Notes: a model not told the origin generated them from the letters alone. Positions 38,757 to 49,583 are shown, numbered from the stretch's first letter. The stretch is 64,000 nt of DNA from an uncultured Fidelibacterota bacterium (GCA_902578385.1 CACHCR010000001.1:210371-274370); one strand, 5' to 3'. Made by a program: numbers and translations.

Positions 38757-39288
38757 TAGATTAATAATATTTCTAGTAATATTTTTCTTCAGTGTGTTTA
38801 TTTCATTTATTGCAGTTAACGGAACCAATGAAATTTATGGTAAAAAAGAAGTTCAAAATATTACTTATAAATTGCCAGATTCTTGGATAGCAAATATTTC
38901 AGATAAGCAGTTTAGACTTTTAGAACTATCATTAATTGATGGTAGTGATTTTAATGTAGTATTATTTGCAAATATTCAAGGAACTGCAGATCAAAATATT
39001 GATAGATGGATTAATCAATTCCAAATTGAAGATTCAAATATTGAAACAATAAAAGATACTTTAAGTTCAAAATATATAAGTACAGTTGAGCTTTATGGAA
39101 CCTATGAAGTACCAAATATGGTAAATCGTAATGCTCCTAAAGAACTTAGGCAAGAGTATGGTCTTCTCGGAGCGGTAATAGAGTTTGGTAATAGTATTTA
39201 TTTTGTTAAAGCTGTTGGAAGGAATGATTTAATTAAAGCTAATAAGTCTAATTTTAATGATTTCATTTACTCTATTTCATTAAAATAG
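38749..39288 (+). CDS. hypothetical exported/membrane protein
   Basis: N-terminal TM; start overlaps lipA end. Confidence 0.6.
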   Translation: MINRLIIFLVIFFFSVFISFIAVNGTNEIYGKKEVQNITYKLPDSWIANISDKQFRLLELSLIDGSDFNVVLFANIQGTADQNIDRWINQFQIEDSNIETIKDTLSSKYISTVELYGTYEVPNMVNRNAPKELRQEYGLLGAVIEFGNSIYFVKAVGRNDLIKANKSNFNDFIYSISLK

Positions 39289-39297
39289 CATACTTTA

Positions 39298-39312
39298 ATG
39301 CCATTATGGCAT
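39298..39312. promoter_or_regulatory. 15-bp palindrome ATGCCAT-T-ATGGCAT upstream of lon
   Basis: Perfect 7-bp arms about 70 bp upstream of the lon start. Confidence 0.35.
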
Positions 39313-39381
39313 AGATTTAACATTAAATATCATATATTTTATATAAAATAAGAAAGGCATAGTTTTTGCAACTATAATATC

Positions 39382-41724
39382 ATGAATATGGAAACAAATA
39401 AACAATATCCAGTAATGCCATTAAAAAATACGGTATTATTCCCACAACAGGTAATACCAATTTATGTTGGCAGAGAAAAATCTTTGAAGTTAATTGAAGA
39501 TCTTCCAAGTGATAATAAATATCTTGTTGTTGTTGCCCAACAGGATGGCTCTATTGAAGATCCGAAAGAAGATGATTTATATTCATATGGTACTTTAGCA
39601 CTAGTGCTTAAAACATTCGATATGCCTGATAACAGTAAATCTGCAATAGTTCAGGGTGTAGATAGAGTAAAAATTTTAAAATTCAATCAGGGTGAGTCAT
39701 ATTTCATGGCTGATATTGAGAGAATTCAAGAATCAATTTCAACACCTGATGTTCAAATAGAAGCACTTGCAAAAAATTTAAAAAATTCATTTACCGAATT
39801 AATTAAAATTTCACCAAATCTAAATGAAGAGCATGCTGGAATGCTTGCTAATATTGATAGACCATCAAGGTTAGCGGATAGAGCAACCTCACTACTATCA
39901 GTTTCAAATTCTGAGAAACAGGAAGTTTTAGAAGAATTAGATATTAGAAAAAGAGTTGAAAATGCCATTAATCTATTACAAAAGGAAATTCAAAGAATAA
40001 AACTTGGAGAAGAAATTCAGTCCGAAGTTCAAGATGAAATATCTAAAACGCAGAGAGAATATTATTTGCGTGAACAAATGAAAACAATTCAAAAAGAATT
40101 AGGTGAAGATAGTCAAACTGTAGAGCTTGATGAATTAAAAAAGAAAATTGAAGATGTTAAAATGAGCGATGAAGCTAATAAAGTAGCTAATAAAGAGCTT
40201 GATCGATTGGGTAGGATTTCTCCTCAATCACCAGAATATTCAGTCGCTAGAACATATTTAGAATGGTTAACAGAATTGCCATGGAGTAAGTCAAGCAAAG
40301 ATAATTTAAATGTTAAAGAAGCTCAAAAAACTTTAGATCAAGATCACTACGGACTACCTAAAGTTAAAGAAAGAGTGTTAGAGTATTTAGCTGTACGATC
40401 ATTAAAGAAGAAAGTAACTAAAGAAGAAACTGTAAGAGGACCAATATTATGTTTTACCGGCCCTCCTGGAGTTGGAAAGACATCTCTTGGAAAGTCTATT
40501 GCTAAATCTATGGGTAGAGAGTTTGTCCGAATTTCTTTAGGAGGGGTTCGCGATGAGGCTGAAATTAGAGGACATAGAAGAACTTATATTGGTGCACTTC
40601 CTGGACGAATCATTCAATCACTTAAAAAGGCAAAAACTAACAACCCTGTATTTATGTTAGACGAGATTGATAAATTAGGTTCAGATTTTAGAGGGGATCC
40701 ATCTTCAGCAATGCTTGAAGTTTTAGACCCTGAACAAAACCACGCATTCAGTGATCACTACCTTGAAGTAGATTTTGATTTAAGTAAAGTTATGTTTATT
40801 TCAACTGCAAATTATCCAGATAATATTCCTCCTGCTTTATATGATAGAATGGAAATGATTGATTTCAGGGGATATATTGATGATGAAAAAGTACAGATTG
40901 CTAAAAAACATTTAATTCCTAAACAGATTAAAGAAAATGGGCTTACCACTAAACAGGTAAAATTCAACGATACTGGAATTAAGGAAATTATTTCTTCATA
41001 CACCAGAGAATCAGGTGTTAGAAGTTTAGAACGAGAAATTTCTAATGTTCTTCGAAAAATAGCTGTAGATGTAGTTAACAAAAAACTTAAAACAGCTAGT
41101 ATATCTAAAAAAACTGTAAATGAATATCTTGGTATTCCAAAATTCCAATCAGATTTAGCTGAAAGGACTACTAAGCCTGGAGTAGTAACTGGAATGGCAT
41201 GGACTGCTGCTGGTGGAGATATATTATTCATTGAATCTAGCAAGATGAAAGGTAAAGGCGTTTTAACCTTAACCGGTCAGCTGGGAGATGTTATGAAAGA
41301 GTCTGCTTCAGCTGCATTTACTTATGTAAAATCCCATACAGATATTTTAAATCTTAAAGATGATTTCGCGGATAAAATGGATATTCATGTTCACTGTCCT
41401 GCAGGAGCAATTCCAAAGGATGGACCTTCAGCTGGAGTTGGAATGTTTACCTCACTTGTGTCATTATTAACTAATAAGCCAGTTAAAAGTAAAGTAGCTA
41501 TGACTGGTGAAATTACCTTGAGAGGGAATGTATTAGCTATTGGTGGAGTAAAAGAAAAAGTAACAGCTGCTCATAGAGCTGGTATTAAAACAATTATCCT
41601 TCCTCACGCAAATAAAAGAGATCTTGAAGAAATTCCAGATCATATCAAAAAAGATTTATCTTTTCACTTTGCTAAAGAAGTGATGGATGTAATTGATGTA
41701 GCAATTCCTAATTTGAAAAAGTAG
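39382..41724 (+). CDS. lon: ATP-dependent protease Lon
   Basis: 'GPPGVGKTSLGKSIA', 'DEIDKLG', catalytic 'KDGPSAGVGMFTSL'. Confidence 0.97.
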   Translation: MNMETNKQYPVMPLKNTVLFPQQVIPIYVGREKSLKLIEDLPSDNKYLVVVAQQDGSIEDPKEDDLYSYGTLALVLKTFDMPDNSKSAIVQGVDRVKILKFNQGESYFMADIERIQESISTPDVQIEALAKNLKNSFTELIKISPNLNEEHAGMLANIDRPSRLADRATSLLSVSNSEKQEVLEELDIRKRVENAINLLQKEIQRIKLGEEIQSEVQDEISKTQREYYLREQMKTIQKELGEDSQTVELDELKKKIEDVKMSDEANKVANKELDRLGRISPQSPEYSVARTYLEWLTELPWSKSSKDNLNVKEAQKTLDQDHYGLPKVKERVLEYLAVRSLKKKVTKEETVRGPILCFTGPPGVGKTSLGKSIAKSMGREFVRISLGGVRDEAEIRGHRRTYIGALPGRIIQSLKKAKTNNPVFMLDEIDKLGSDFRGDPSSAMLEVLDPEQNHAFSDHYLEVDFDLSKVMFISTANYPDNIPPALYDRMEMIDFRGYIDDEKVQIAKKHLIPKQIKENGLTTKQVKFNDTGIKEIISSYTRESGVRSLEREISNVLRKIAVDVVNKKLKTASISKKTVNEYLGIPKFQSDLAERTTKPGVVTGMAWTAAGGDILFIESSKMKGKGVLTLTGQLGDVMKESASAAFTYVKSHTDILNLKDDFADKMDIHVHCPAGAIPKDGPSAGVGMFTSLVSLLTNKPVKSKVAMTGEITLRGNVLAIGGVKEKVTAAHRAGIKTIILPHANKRDLEEIPDHIKKDLSFHFAKEVMDVIDVAIPNLKK

Positions 41725-41744
41725 TTTGAATTAAATAACTTGAT

Positions 41745-41780
41745 AAAAAAAGGCTACAATAAATGTAGCCTTTTTATTTT
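41745..41780. terminator. bidirectional rho-independent terminator after lon
   Basis: AAAAAAGGCTACA-ATAAA-TGTAGCCTTTTT between convergent genes. Confidence 0.85.
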
Positions 41781-42151
41781 TAGCAAGCCGCTACAAAAGC
41801 TATAATACTCAATACTCCTAAAAGAATCATTGGAGGTATTGGTATTTCATCAGTAAATCCTCTTACCTTGTTAAGAACAACAATGCAAATAGTTGTTACA
41901 AGCCCAATCCCAATTGAACAAAGAACAACACTTGCAGCTGCTGGTTCTAAATTTCGTGACATGAATGCAATTAAAGCAACTGCTAAGACCATTCCTCCAA
42001 GAGCTGATCGAATTGCTGCAGCAGGATTAACTGCTTCTTCATGAAGTTTACCCATTGAATTTTCATTAAATTTTTTAGGAGCAATAAACTTAAATAATCC
42101 TAAAAGTGTTAATGCAACTGCAATGATTGTAAATGCTAAACTTGTTTCCAT
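41780..42151 (-). CDS. small integral membrane protein
   Basis: 123-aa multi-TM ORF. Confidence 0.65.
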   Translation of the reverse strand: METSLAFTIIAVALTLLGLFKFIAPKKFNENSMGKLHEEAVNPAAAIRSALGGMVLAVALIAFMSRNLEPAAASVVLCSIGIGLVTTICIVVLNKVRGFTDEIPIPPMILLGVLSIIAFVAAC

Positions 42152-42240
42152 TTTTATCCCCTTTTTTTTGATTTTTAAACTTTAGGAATATAAACAAATT
42201 TTTTTGGAATTTCTTGTATTGTAGTTTAACTTTTCGACTC

Positions 42241-42314
42241 GGGCGATTAGCTCAGCTGGTCAGAGCGCCTGCTTTACACGCAGGATGTCGCAGGTTCGAA
42301 TCCTGCATCGCCCA
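42241..42314 (+). tRNA. tRNA-Val (TAC)
   Basis: GGGCGATTAGCTCAGCTGGTCAGAGCGCCTGCTTTACACGCAGGATGTCGCAGGTTCGAATCCTGCATCGCCCA. Confidence 0.97.
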
Positions 42315-42324
42315 CACTCTATCT

Positions 42325-42870
42325 ATGAAAAATTTCTTTTACCTAATCATCTTTTTATTTTTTCAAACAGCTATTCTTTCTCAAAATGTTACTATGGTAA
42401 ATCCATCAGATAATATCGGTATTGATAAATGGAGGATTGTTAATGATGGTGTTATGGGAGGTATTTCAAAGTCTAATATTTATTTAAACGAAGTAAGTAA
42501 TATTATTTTTGCAGGCAATGTTTCTTTAGAAAATAATGGTGGATTTGCATCTATTAGAATGGGTTATGATGGTAATCAATTAAAAGGAATATCTAAATTT
42601 TTACTCAGAGTAAAAGGCGACGGTAACATTTTTAAATTTCGACTGACAATGAATGGTAGTTATGCCAATTATTCTGCAGATTTTAAAACTATAAAAGACC
42701 AATGGATGAATGTTGAAATTCCATTAGAAAATTTTAAACCATATTATTTTGGTAGAAGTATTCGAGCTCCTAAACTAAAAGTGCATAGAGTAAATTCTCT
42801 TGGCATTCTTATTTCTGATAAGCAGGAAGGAAATTTTTCTTTAGAAATTGAACATATTAAAGCTTTATAA
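42325..42870 (+). CDS. CIA30-like domain secreted protein
   Basis: Start at Met38 of the ORF; 'WRIVNDGVMGGISKSNI...FAGNVSLENNGGFASIRM'. Confidence 0.8.
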   Translation: MKNFFYLIIFLFFQTAILSQNVTMVNPSDNIGIDKWRIVNDGVMGGISKSNIYLNEVSNIIFAGNVSLENNGGFASIRMGYDGNQLKGISKFLLRVKGDGNIFKFRLTMNGSYANYSADFKTIKDQWMNVEIPLENFKPYYFGRSIRAPKLKVHRVNSLGILISDKQEGNFSLEIEHIKAL

Positions 42871-42883
42871 TTAGATTATCGTT

Positions 42884-44092
42884 ATGAAGTTGGGGAAATT
42901 CTTAACAAAATTTATAATTCTTTTATTCATAGCGATAACTATATCCTGCTCTGGTGGTAGTTCCACACAATCAGTTGAAGATGTTGGAGATGATACGCCA
43001 GGTGATAACACAGGAGGAGATTCTGGTGGTATTATTCCAGAGCCTGTAGCAAGTTTCACAATATCTTCAAATGGCGGAGAAGCTCCTATTGATATCACTT
43101 TTACAAGTACTTCTACTGGAGAAGTGAATTCATGGTTTTGGAATATTGATGATGATAGCGATATTGAAAGTCTGTACTCTACATTTACTCATAGATATGA
43201 AAATGAAGGAACTTATGATGTAACATTAACAGTTGTAGGACCTGGAGGACAGGATTTATACACTGAAAGTGATGCTATATCAATTACGGAGGCTGATACT
43301 TCTACTGAAACAGGTTTATTAAGCAAAACTATGTCTTATGATGATGAAACTAGAGAATACTTAATGTATATCCCAACTAGATATGATCCTAATTCATCAA
43401 CTCCAATCCTTTTTGCTTTTCATGGGTTCGGAGGATACAATCAATATTTTATTAATACAGCAGATTTCAGAGCTTTAGCAGATCAATTCAATTTTATTGC
43501 AGTTTATCCACAAGGTCTAGTCTGCGGCGATGGAACTACCTGGAATACTAATCCCCCAGGAGGAGATAATAAATGTAGTCAAGATGACATTGGGTTTTTT
43601 GCTGCACTTTTGAGTGAAATTTCAGCAAGCCATAATATTGATTCATCAAAAGTGTTTTTAACAGGATATTCAAATGGAGCTGATTTCTCGTACTCTATGG
43701 CGTGTTATCAAAGTTCATTAGTCACAGCTATTGCACCAGTTTCAGGTTTAATGCCGATGGTAGATGCATCATCAGAATGCCAACCAAGTCATGCAACTTC
43801 AGTAATGATATTTAACGGTACAATTGATTATTCGAGACCCTACAATGGTATTGATGGATATATGATGGGTGTTGATCAAACAGTAGCTTATTGGTCTCAG
43901 TATAATAATACTGATTCTTCACCTCAAACCAATATTGTTGGAGACATAGAAAACTATACTTACTTAAATGGTGATAATAATACATCTGTTGATTTATTTA
44001 AGATTGTGAACGGTGATCACTACTGGTTTAGTTTATCTTATAATGGAAATTCCATGGAGGAGTTAATGTGGAATTTCTTCTCAAGTAATTAG
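42884..44092 (+). CDS. lipoprotein with PKD domain and PHB-depolymerase/LpqC-like esterase domain
   Basis: 'FTSTSTGEVNSWFWNIDDD' PKD; 'FHGFGGYNQ', 'FLTGYSNGADFSYSMAC' nucleophile elbow. Confidence 0.85.
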   Translation: MKLGKFLTKFIILLFIAITISCSGGSSTQSVEDVGDDTPGDNTGGDSGGIIPEPVASFTISSNGGEAPIDITFTSTSTGEVNSWFWNIDDDSDIESLYSTFTHRYENEGTYDVTLTVVGPGGQDLYTESDAISITEADTSTETGLLSKTMSYDDETREYLMYIPTRYDPNSSTPILFAFHGFGGYNQYFINTADFRALADQFNFIAVYPQGLVCGDGTTWNTNPPGGDNKCSQDDIGFFAALLSEISASHNIDSSKVFLTGYSNGADFSYSMACYQSSLVTAIAPVSGLMPMVDASSECQPSHATSVMIFNGTIDYSRPYNGIDGYMMGVDQTVAYWSQYNNTDSSPQTNIVGDIENYTYLNGDNNTSVDLFKIVNGDHYWFSLSYNGNSMEELMWNFFSSN

Positions 44093-44138
44093 AACCACAA
44101 ATAATGCCTTTACAGTAAAAAAATGATATATTGTATCT

Positions 44139-45083
44139 ATGGAAAAAACTGCTATTATTGCGCTTGGTGGGAATGCTCTTTCAAATAAGAAGCAAGCTGG
44201 AACCATTCATGATCAATTCAGTAACACCAGAAAATCTTTAACTGAGATTACCAAATTTCTTAAAGAAGATTATAATATTTGTATTACGCATGGGAATGGT
44301 CCTCAAGTTGGTGATGAGCTTTTAAGAATGGACTTAACTCAAAATGAAGTTCCAACATTGCCGTTAGGAGTTTGTGTTGCTGGGACTCAAGGTACTATTG
44401 GATATATGATTCAGCAAACCTTCCAAAATATTCTAAATAAAGAAGAAATTGACAAAGAAGTTGTTACTCTTGTCACTCAGGTTGTTGTTGATCCAAGCCA
44501 TCCTTCCTTAAAAGACCCAACTAAATTTGTTGGAAAACGTTTTTCAAAGCAAGAAGCGGAAGAGCGGGTGAAAAATATGGGATGGGTTGTTAAAGAGCAA
44601 GACCCAGGAGAATGGAGAAGGGTTGTACCATCTCCAGACCCTGATTTTGTTATGCATGGAATCAGTATAAGAACTTTAGTTCATGCTGGAATTATAGTTT
44701 TAGCAGCAGGTGGAGGTGGTATTCCAGTATATATTAATCAAGATGGTAAATTTGAAGGAATTGATGCAGTAATTGATAAAGATCTAACTGCTGCAAAACT
44801 TGGAAGAGTTATTCGAGCAGATGAATATTATATAGTAACTGATATTGATCAGGTTTATTTGAATTATGGAGAAGAGAATCAATCTCCAATCAATCAAATG
44901 ACTGATATAGATGCCAAGAAATACCAAGAAGAAGGTCATTTTCAGCAAGGAAGTATGTGGCCAAAAATTCGTTCTGCAATATATTTTTTGAAACACCATG
45001 GGAAGAAAGTAATTATTACTAACATTGATCATTTGCAAGATGCAATTGACGGAAAAGCTGGAACAACAATTGTTAAAGGATAA
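44139..45083 (+). CDS. arcC: carbamate kinase
   Basis: 'IALGGNAL', 'THGNGPQVG', 'AAGGGGIPV', 'GSMWPKIRSAI'. Confidence 0.93.
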   Translation: MEKTAIIALGGNALSNKKQAGTIHDQFSNTRKSLTEITKFLKEDYNICITHGNGPQVGDELLRMDLTQNEVPTLPLGVCVAGTQGTIGYMIQQTFQNILNKEEIDKEVVTLVTQVVVDPSHPSLKDPTKFVGKRFSKQEAEERVKNMGWVVKEQDPGEWRRVVPSPDPDFVMHGISIRTLVHAGIIVLAAGGGGIPVYINQDGKFEGIDAVIDKDLTAAKLGRVIRADEYYIVTDIDQVYLNYGEENQSPINQMTDIDAKKYQEEGHFQQGSMWPKIRSAIYFLKHHGKKVIITNIDHLQDAIDGKAGTTIVKG

Positions 45084-45634
45084 TGGATTTATTTTCTGCT
45101 AATCAATTGATGTGGACTGCTTTCATTGTTGGAAATAGCGCTCCTTTAGTATTTTTTTTATTTTATAAATATAGAATCATATCAAAAGAATTATTTAATC
45201 TTTATTTTTTAGGAGTTCTAGTTGGATTGTCATGGGAAATTCCTTTTGCATTAGCTGGAAAATCATTTCATTTAATTTTAATTGACTGGCCAATTGATTT
45301 ACCTTTAGTAAGAAACATAACTTATTCATTTATTGATGGTTTGATTTTTTTCATTGGGGTTCTTTTAGCAAAAGCATATTTAAAAAATAGACACTTCCTT
45401 TACAAATTTAATTCTACAGCATTATTAATAATGATTATCTGGGGAAGTTTTTCTGAATTTCTAGTTGATCTAAACGGAAATGGCAAGCTTTGGTTGTTTA
45501 TAGAAAACTGGTATAACCCAGTATTCGTAACAATTAATGGAAATGGTTTGACTATTATTCCTCAATTAATTTGGTTTGTAGCGCCAATTGTATATTATTT
45601 TACTGTTCTAAAATGTCTATCAAAGAAAATATAA
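45083..45634 (+). CDS. hypothetical membrane protein
   Basis: Multi-TM ORF starting at the carbamate kinase stop. Confidence 0.65.
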   Translation: MDLFSANQLMWTAFIVGNSAPLVFFLFYKYRIISKELFNLYFLGVLVGLSWEIPFALAGKSFHLILIDWPIDLPLVRNITYSFIDGLIFFIGVLLAKAYLKNRHFLYKFNSTALLIMIIWGSFSEFLVDLNGNGKLWLFIENWYNPVFVTINGNGLTIIPQLIWFVAPIVYYFTVLKCLSKKI

Positions 45635-46170
45635 GAAATGAAAAACGATATGAAAGATCACTTCTTTCTGAAGCGCATATAGCTAGATTATCTGATAATT
45701 TTTTATCCCAATGGATAAAATTTTCAAAAGAATTATCTTATCAATCAATCGGAATATATTATCCATTTGATAATGAAGCATCAACATTTGAAATAATGAA
45801 ATACCTTCATTCAAAAAATAAGGATGTATTACTGCCAGTAATTGAAAATGACTTAAAAACACTTTCATTTGCTAAATATGATATCCAATCTAAACTCTTA
45901 AAAAATCATTTTGGAATTTTTGAACCAAAAGAAAAAGAGTTTGTTGATATTAAAGATATTGATATAGTATTAATACCTTGTGTTGCATTTAATGATAAAT
46001 TATTTCGCCTAGGAATGGGAGGCGGTTTTTATGATAGAACTTTTTCTAAAAAATCATCAACCATTTTGATTGGTGTGGCATATAGTTTTCAATATGAAAG
46101 TGAGACATTTCAGGAAGAACATGATGTAAAGATGGACTATGTAATCACCCAAAAAGGTGTATTAAAATAA
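45613..46170 (+). CDS. 5-formyltetrahydrofolate cyclo-ligase
   Basis: 'IDIVLIPCVAFNDKLFRLGMGGGFYDRTF'; start Met15 of ORF. Confidence 0.88.
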   Translation: MSIKENIRNEKRYERSLLSEAHIARLSDNFLSQWIKFSKELSYQSIGIYYPFDNEASTFEIMKYLHSKNKDVLLPVIENDLKTLSFAKYDIQSKLLKNHFGIFEPKEKEFVDIKDIDIVLIPCVAFNDKLFRLGMGGGFYDRTFSKKSSTILIGVAYSFQYESETFQEEHDVKMDYVITQKGVLK

Positions 46171-46884
46171 TTAAACTGGCTTTGAAGCGTAGTAGATATT
46201 TACGATACCCAAAGATAAAGATTTTATTTTAATATTTTCGAAACCAGCTTTCTCTAAAATTAATTGAAATTCTTTTCCATGGGGAAAATGTTCAGCTGAG
46301 GTTGAAAGATATTGATAGGCTTGTTGATTTTTTGCAATCGTTCTTCCCAAGATAGGTACAATAAGTTTTGTATATATAAAATATCCAAATCGAAATACAA
46401 AAAAGGAGGGTATTGCAGTTTCAAGGATGATTAATTTTTTTCCAGGTTTTAAAACACGCTTTATCTCACGTAATCCCTGATTTAAATCTTCAAAATTTCT
46501 AACGCCAAAACCTACTGTCGCAGTATCAAAAGTATTATCTTTAAAACTCATATTTTCCGCATCCTCTAATTGAAATTTTACGTTAGGTGTTTCCATCGCT
46601 TTTTTATTTGCTAAGTCCAACATCATTGAGGCATTATCTATTCCAATGACCTCCACATCATCATTTGCGAAACACAATGCTATATCTCCAGTTCCTGTTG
46701 CGATATCAATTATTTTTCTTGGGTTATCTTGCATAGAAAGATTATATACTATTTTTCTCCAATTCTTATCCATATTTAATGTCATCATCTTATTGATTTG
46801 ATCATATCTTGATGATATATCATTAAACATATCTTTTATTTGAATTTTCTTGGAATCTTGTTTTGATTTATCAGGTTTAATCAT
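46171..46884 (-). CDS. menG: demethylmenaquinone/ubiquinone methyltransferase
   Basis: 'MFNDISSRYDQINKMMTLNMDKNWR', 'DIATGTGDIAL', 'FGVRNFEDL'. Confidence 0.92.
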   Translation of the reverse strand: MIKPDKSKQDSKKIQIKDMFNDISSRYDQINKMMTLNMDKNWRKIVYNLSMQDNPRKIIDIATGTGDIALCFANDDVEVIGIDNASMMLDLANKKAMETPNVKFQLEDAENMSFKDNTFDTATVGFGVRNFEDLNQGLREIKRVLKPGKKLIILETAIPSFFVFRFGYFIYTKLIVPILGRTIAKNQQAYQYLSTSAEHFPHGKEFQLILEKAGFENIKIKSLSLGIVNIYYASKPV

Positions 46885-46967
46885 TTAAAAAGATAAAAAG
46901 AAGGGTTGGTAATTCACTAGACCTTTTTAAATGTTTATGATTAAAGTATTTATCCCTATTTTTTTGT

Positions 46968-47615
46968 ATGAATAATCTCCCTAATCAATTTTTTTATTCC
47001 AAAAAAGAAGACAGGTTAAATGTTTTATCGCATGGCATAGGTTTCATCTTAAGTATTATTGGATTGATATTCTTAATTAATAAGGGATTAGATAATTTCT
47101 CCCTTACTTATTTTACAAGCTTATTAATTTACGGGCTAAGTCTCTCAACAATGTACATTGCTTCAACTTTATATCATCATTCAAAGACTGCGATAAATAG
47201 ATATCGATTAAGAATGTTTGATATGGTCTCTATTTATATTTTGATTGCAGGATCTTACACGCCTTTTACTTTGATTGTATTGAAAGACGATGGGGGATGG
47301 ATATTATTTAGCCTGATATGGTTTTTAGCACTGGTCGGGGTTATTTGGAAAGTTTTTACTGTTGGAAAATATAATCTAGCATCAACTAGTCTTTATATTT
47401 TTATGGGAGGGCTTTGGTTGTTTTTTCTTGATTCATTTATGAGCCAAATTCCTCCAAATGCTTTATGGTGGATTACTGCTGGATGTTTAACATATTTAGT
47501 AGGAGTGATTTTTTATTTATCTGATAAGAAAATAAAATACAACCATTTCATTTGGCACTTATTTGTATTGATAGCAAGTGTCTGTCATTATATCTCAATT
47601 TACTTTTACATTTAA
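46968..47615 (+). CDS. hemolysin III / TrhA family membrane protein
   Basis: 'NVLSHGIGFIL', 'STLYHHSKT', 'FIWHLFVLIASVCHY'. Confidence 0.9.
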   Translation: MNNLPNQFFYSKKEDRLNVLSHGIGFILSIIGLIFLINKGLDNFSLTYFTSLLIYGLSLSTMYIASTLYHHSKTAINRYRLRMFDMVSIYILIAGSYTPFTLIVLKDDGGWILFSLIWFLALVGVIWKVFTVGKYNLASTSLYIFMGGLWLFFLDSFMSQIPPNALWWITAGCLTYLVGVIFYLSDKKIKYNHFIWHLFVLIASVCHYISIYFYI

Positions 47616-47634
47616 TCTATTTACCTTTGTAAAA

Positions 47635-49560
47635 ATGAAAAAATATTCTGTTCCAAAAAATTTCAATTCATCTATTGGACATAATAGTCTAGATAATTAT
47701 CAATCTTTAAGAAAGAATGCTAAGCAAGATTCAAACTCCTATTGGGAGTCAGTTGCAAAGCGTATTGATTGGTTTGATAAGTGGACAACTATTAACAATA
47801 CAGATTATTCGAAAGCACATATCGAGTGGTTTTCAAATGGAAAACTAAATGCATCCTATAATTGCATAGATAGGCATATTGAAAATGGCTTCGGAGAAAA
47901 AACAGCCCTTATTTGGCAATCAAATGATCCTACTATCTCAACAAATGTCTCTTATAATGAATTATTGGAAAAAGTTTCATTATTTGCTAATGGATTAAAA
48001 AGAGCTGGAATCAATAAGGGAGATCGAGTATGCATTTATATGCAAATGATTCCCGAGGCTATTGTAGCGATGCTTGCTTGCGCTAGAATTGGAGCGGTCC
48101 ATTCGGTCGTTTTTGGTGCATTTTCTAGCGATGCGTTAAAAAACAGAATTAACGATTCTGAATGTAAGTTACTTATTACGCAAGATAATGGAGTGCGTGG
48201 ATTAAAATTTGACATTCCTATGAAAGAAAATGCAGATAAAATTGCAGATGAATGTCCTTCACTAAAAACAGTAGTAATGGTTGAACGTTCAGGTAATGAT
48301 ATGTTCATGAAAGAAGGTAGAGATATAACCTGGAATCAATTTGTAGATGGTTGTTCTAGTGAATGTCCCGCAGAAATAATGGATGCAGAAGATCCATTAT
48401 TTATTTTATATACTTCTGGATCTACGGGAAAGCCAAAAGGAGTAATGCACACCACAGGTGGATATCTTGTCTATGCGTCACATACACATGAACTAGTCTT
48501 TGATTATCATCAAGATGATGTTTACTGGTGCACTGCAGATATCGGATGGATTACAGGTCATTCATATATCGTATATGGACCATTATCCAATGCAGTAACT
48601 CAGGTGATATTTGAAGGAGTTCCTAATTACCCAGATTTTGGAAGATTTTGGCAAATTGTTGAACAGCATAAAGTAAATGTATTCTATACAGCTCCAACTG
48701 CATTGCGAGCTTTAATGAAAGAAGGGGATGACTGGGTAACAAAATATGATTTATCTAGCTTAAAAGTTTTAGGTACAGTTGGAGAGCCTATTAAATCTCC
48801 AGAATGGCATTGGTATTTTAATGTTATTGGTAATGAACAATGTCCTATTGTTGATACATGGTGGCAGACTGAGACTGGAGGAATTTTAATGTCTCCAATT
48901 CCTGGATGTGTGCCAACAAAACCAGGATCAGCCACATTACCATTGCCAGGTATTATTCCAGCAATCTTAGATGAAGAAGGAAATGAAATTACGGAGAAGA
49001 ACACTACTGGCTATTTAGTAATGACACAATCTTGGCCCGGACAAATGCGTACAGTATATGGTGATCACCAACGATTCATCGATACGTATTTTTCTCAAGC
49101 ACCAGGAAATTATTTTACTGGGGATGGAGCGTATGTTGATGATGATGGATATTTTTGGATTACCGGAAGAGTAGACGACGTATTAAATGTTTCTGGACAT
49201 AGAATTGGTACAGCTGAAGTAGAAGGAGCTATAGGTGCTGCATCTGGAGTAGCTGAAGCTGCAGTTATTGGATATAATCATGAAATCAAAGGCGAAGGCA
49301 TTTATGCTTTTGTCACATTAATGACAGGAGTAGAAGCTTCAGCAGAGATTGAACAAGATATCTTAAGTACTGTGACAAAAATTATTGGTCCTCATGCAAA
49401 GCCAAGTGCTATTCAATTTTGTTCAGGGCTTCCAAAAACAAGATCTGGAAAAATTATGAGAAGAATTCTAAAAAAAATTGCCCAAAATGAAACGGATGAT
49501 TTGGGAGACACTTCAACACTCGCTGATCCAAGTGTTATAGATAGCTTATTAAATAAATAA
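47635..49560 (+). CDS. acs: acetyl-CoA synthetase
   Basis: 'YTSGSTGKPKGVMHTTGGYL', 'WWQTETGG', 'PKTRSGKIMRRILKKI'. Confidence 0.95.
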   Translation: MKKYSVPKNFNSSIGHNSLDNYQSLRKNAKQDSNSYWESVAKRIDWFDKWTTINNTDYSKAHIEWFSNGKLNASYNCIDRHIENGFGEKTALIWQSNDPTISTNVSYNELLEKVSLFANGLKRAGINKGDRVCIYMQMIPEAIVAMLACARIGAVHSVVFGAFSSDALKNRINDSECKLLITQDNGVRGLKFDIPMKENADKIADECPSLKTVVMVERSGNDMFMKEGRDITWNQFVDGCSSECPAEIMDAEDPLFILYTSGSTGKPKGVMHTTGGYLVYASHTHELVFDYHQDDVYWCTADIGWITGHSYIVYGPLSNAVTQVIFEGVPNYPDFGRFWQIVEQHKVNVFYTAPTALRALMKEGDDWVTKYDLSSLKVLGTVGEPIKSPEWHWYFNVIGNEQCPIVDTWWQTETGGILMSPIPGCVPTKPGSATLPLPGIIPAILDEEGNEITEKNTTGYLVMTQSWPGQMRTVYGDHQRFIDTYFSQAPGNYFTGDGAYVDDDGYFWITGRVDDVLNVSGHRIGTAEVEGAIGAASGVAEAAVIGYNHEIKGEGIYAFVTLMTGVEASAEIEQDILSTVTKIIGPHAKPSAIQFCSGLPKTRSGKIMRRILKKIAQNETDDLGDTSTLADPSVIDSLLNK

Positions 49561-49583
49561 ATTTTTTTTCTATTTCTTGTGAG

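Noticed and set aside
40812-41243. Antisense 143-aa ORF within lon
   Set aside because: Opposite an unambiguous lon reading frame; no domain features.
42214-42324. N-terminal extension MYCSLTFRLGRLAQLVRAPALHAGCRRFESCIAHTLS of ORF 42214..42870
   Set aside because: It is translation through tRNA-Val (classic 'GRLAQLVRAPALHAGCRRFESC' artefact); the real start is ATG at 42325.
48684-49004. Antisense ORF within acs
   Set aside because: Opposite a highly conserved acs frame.
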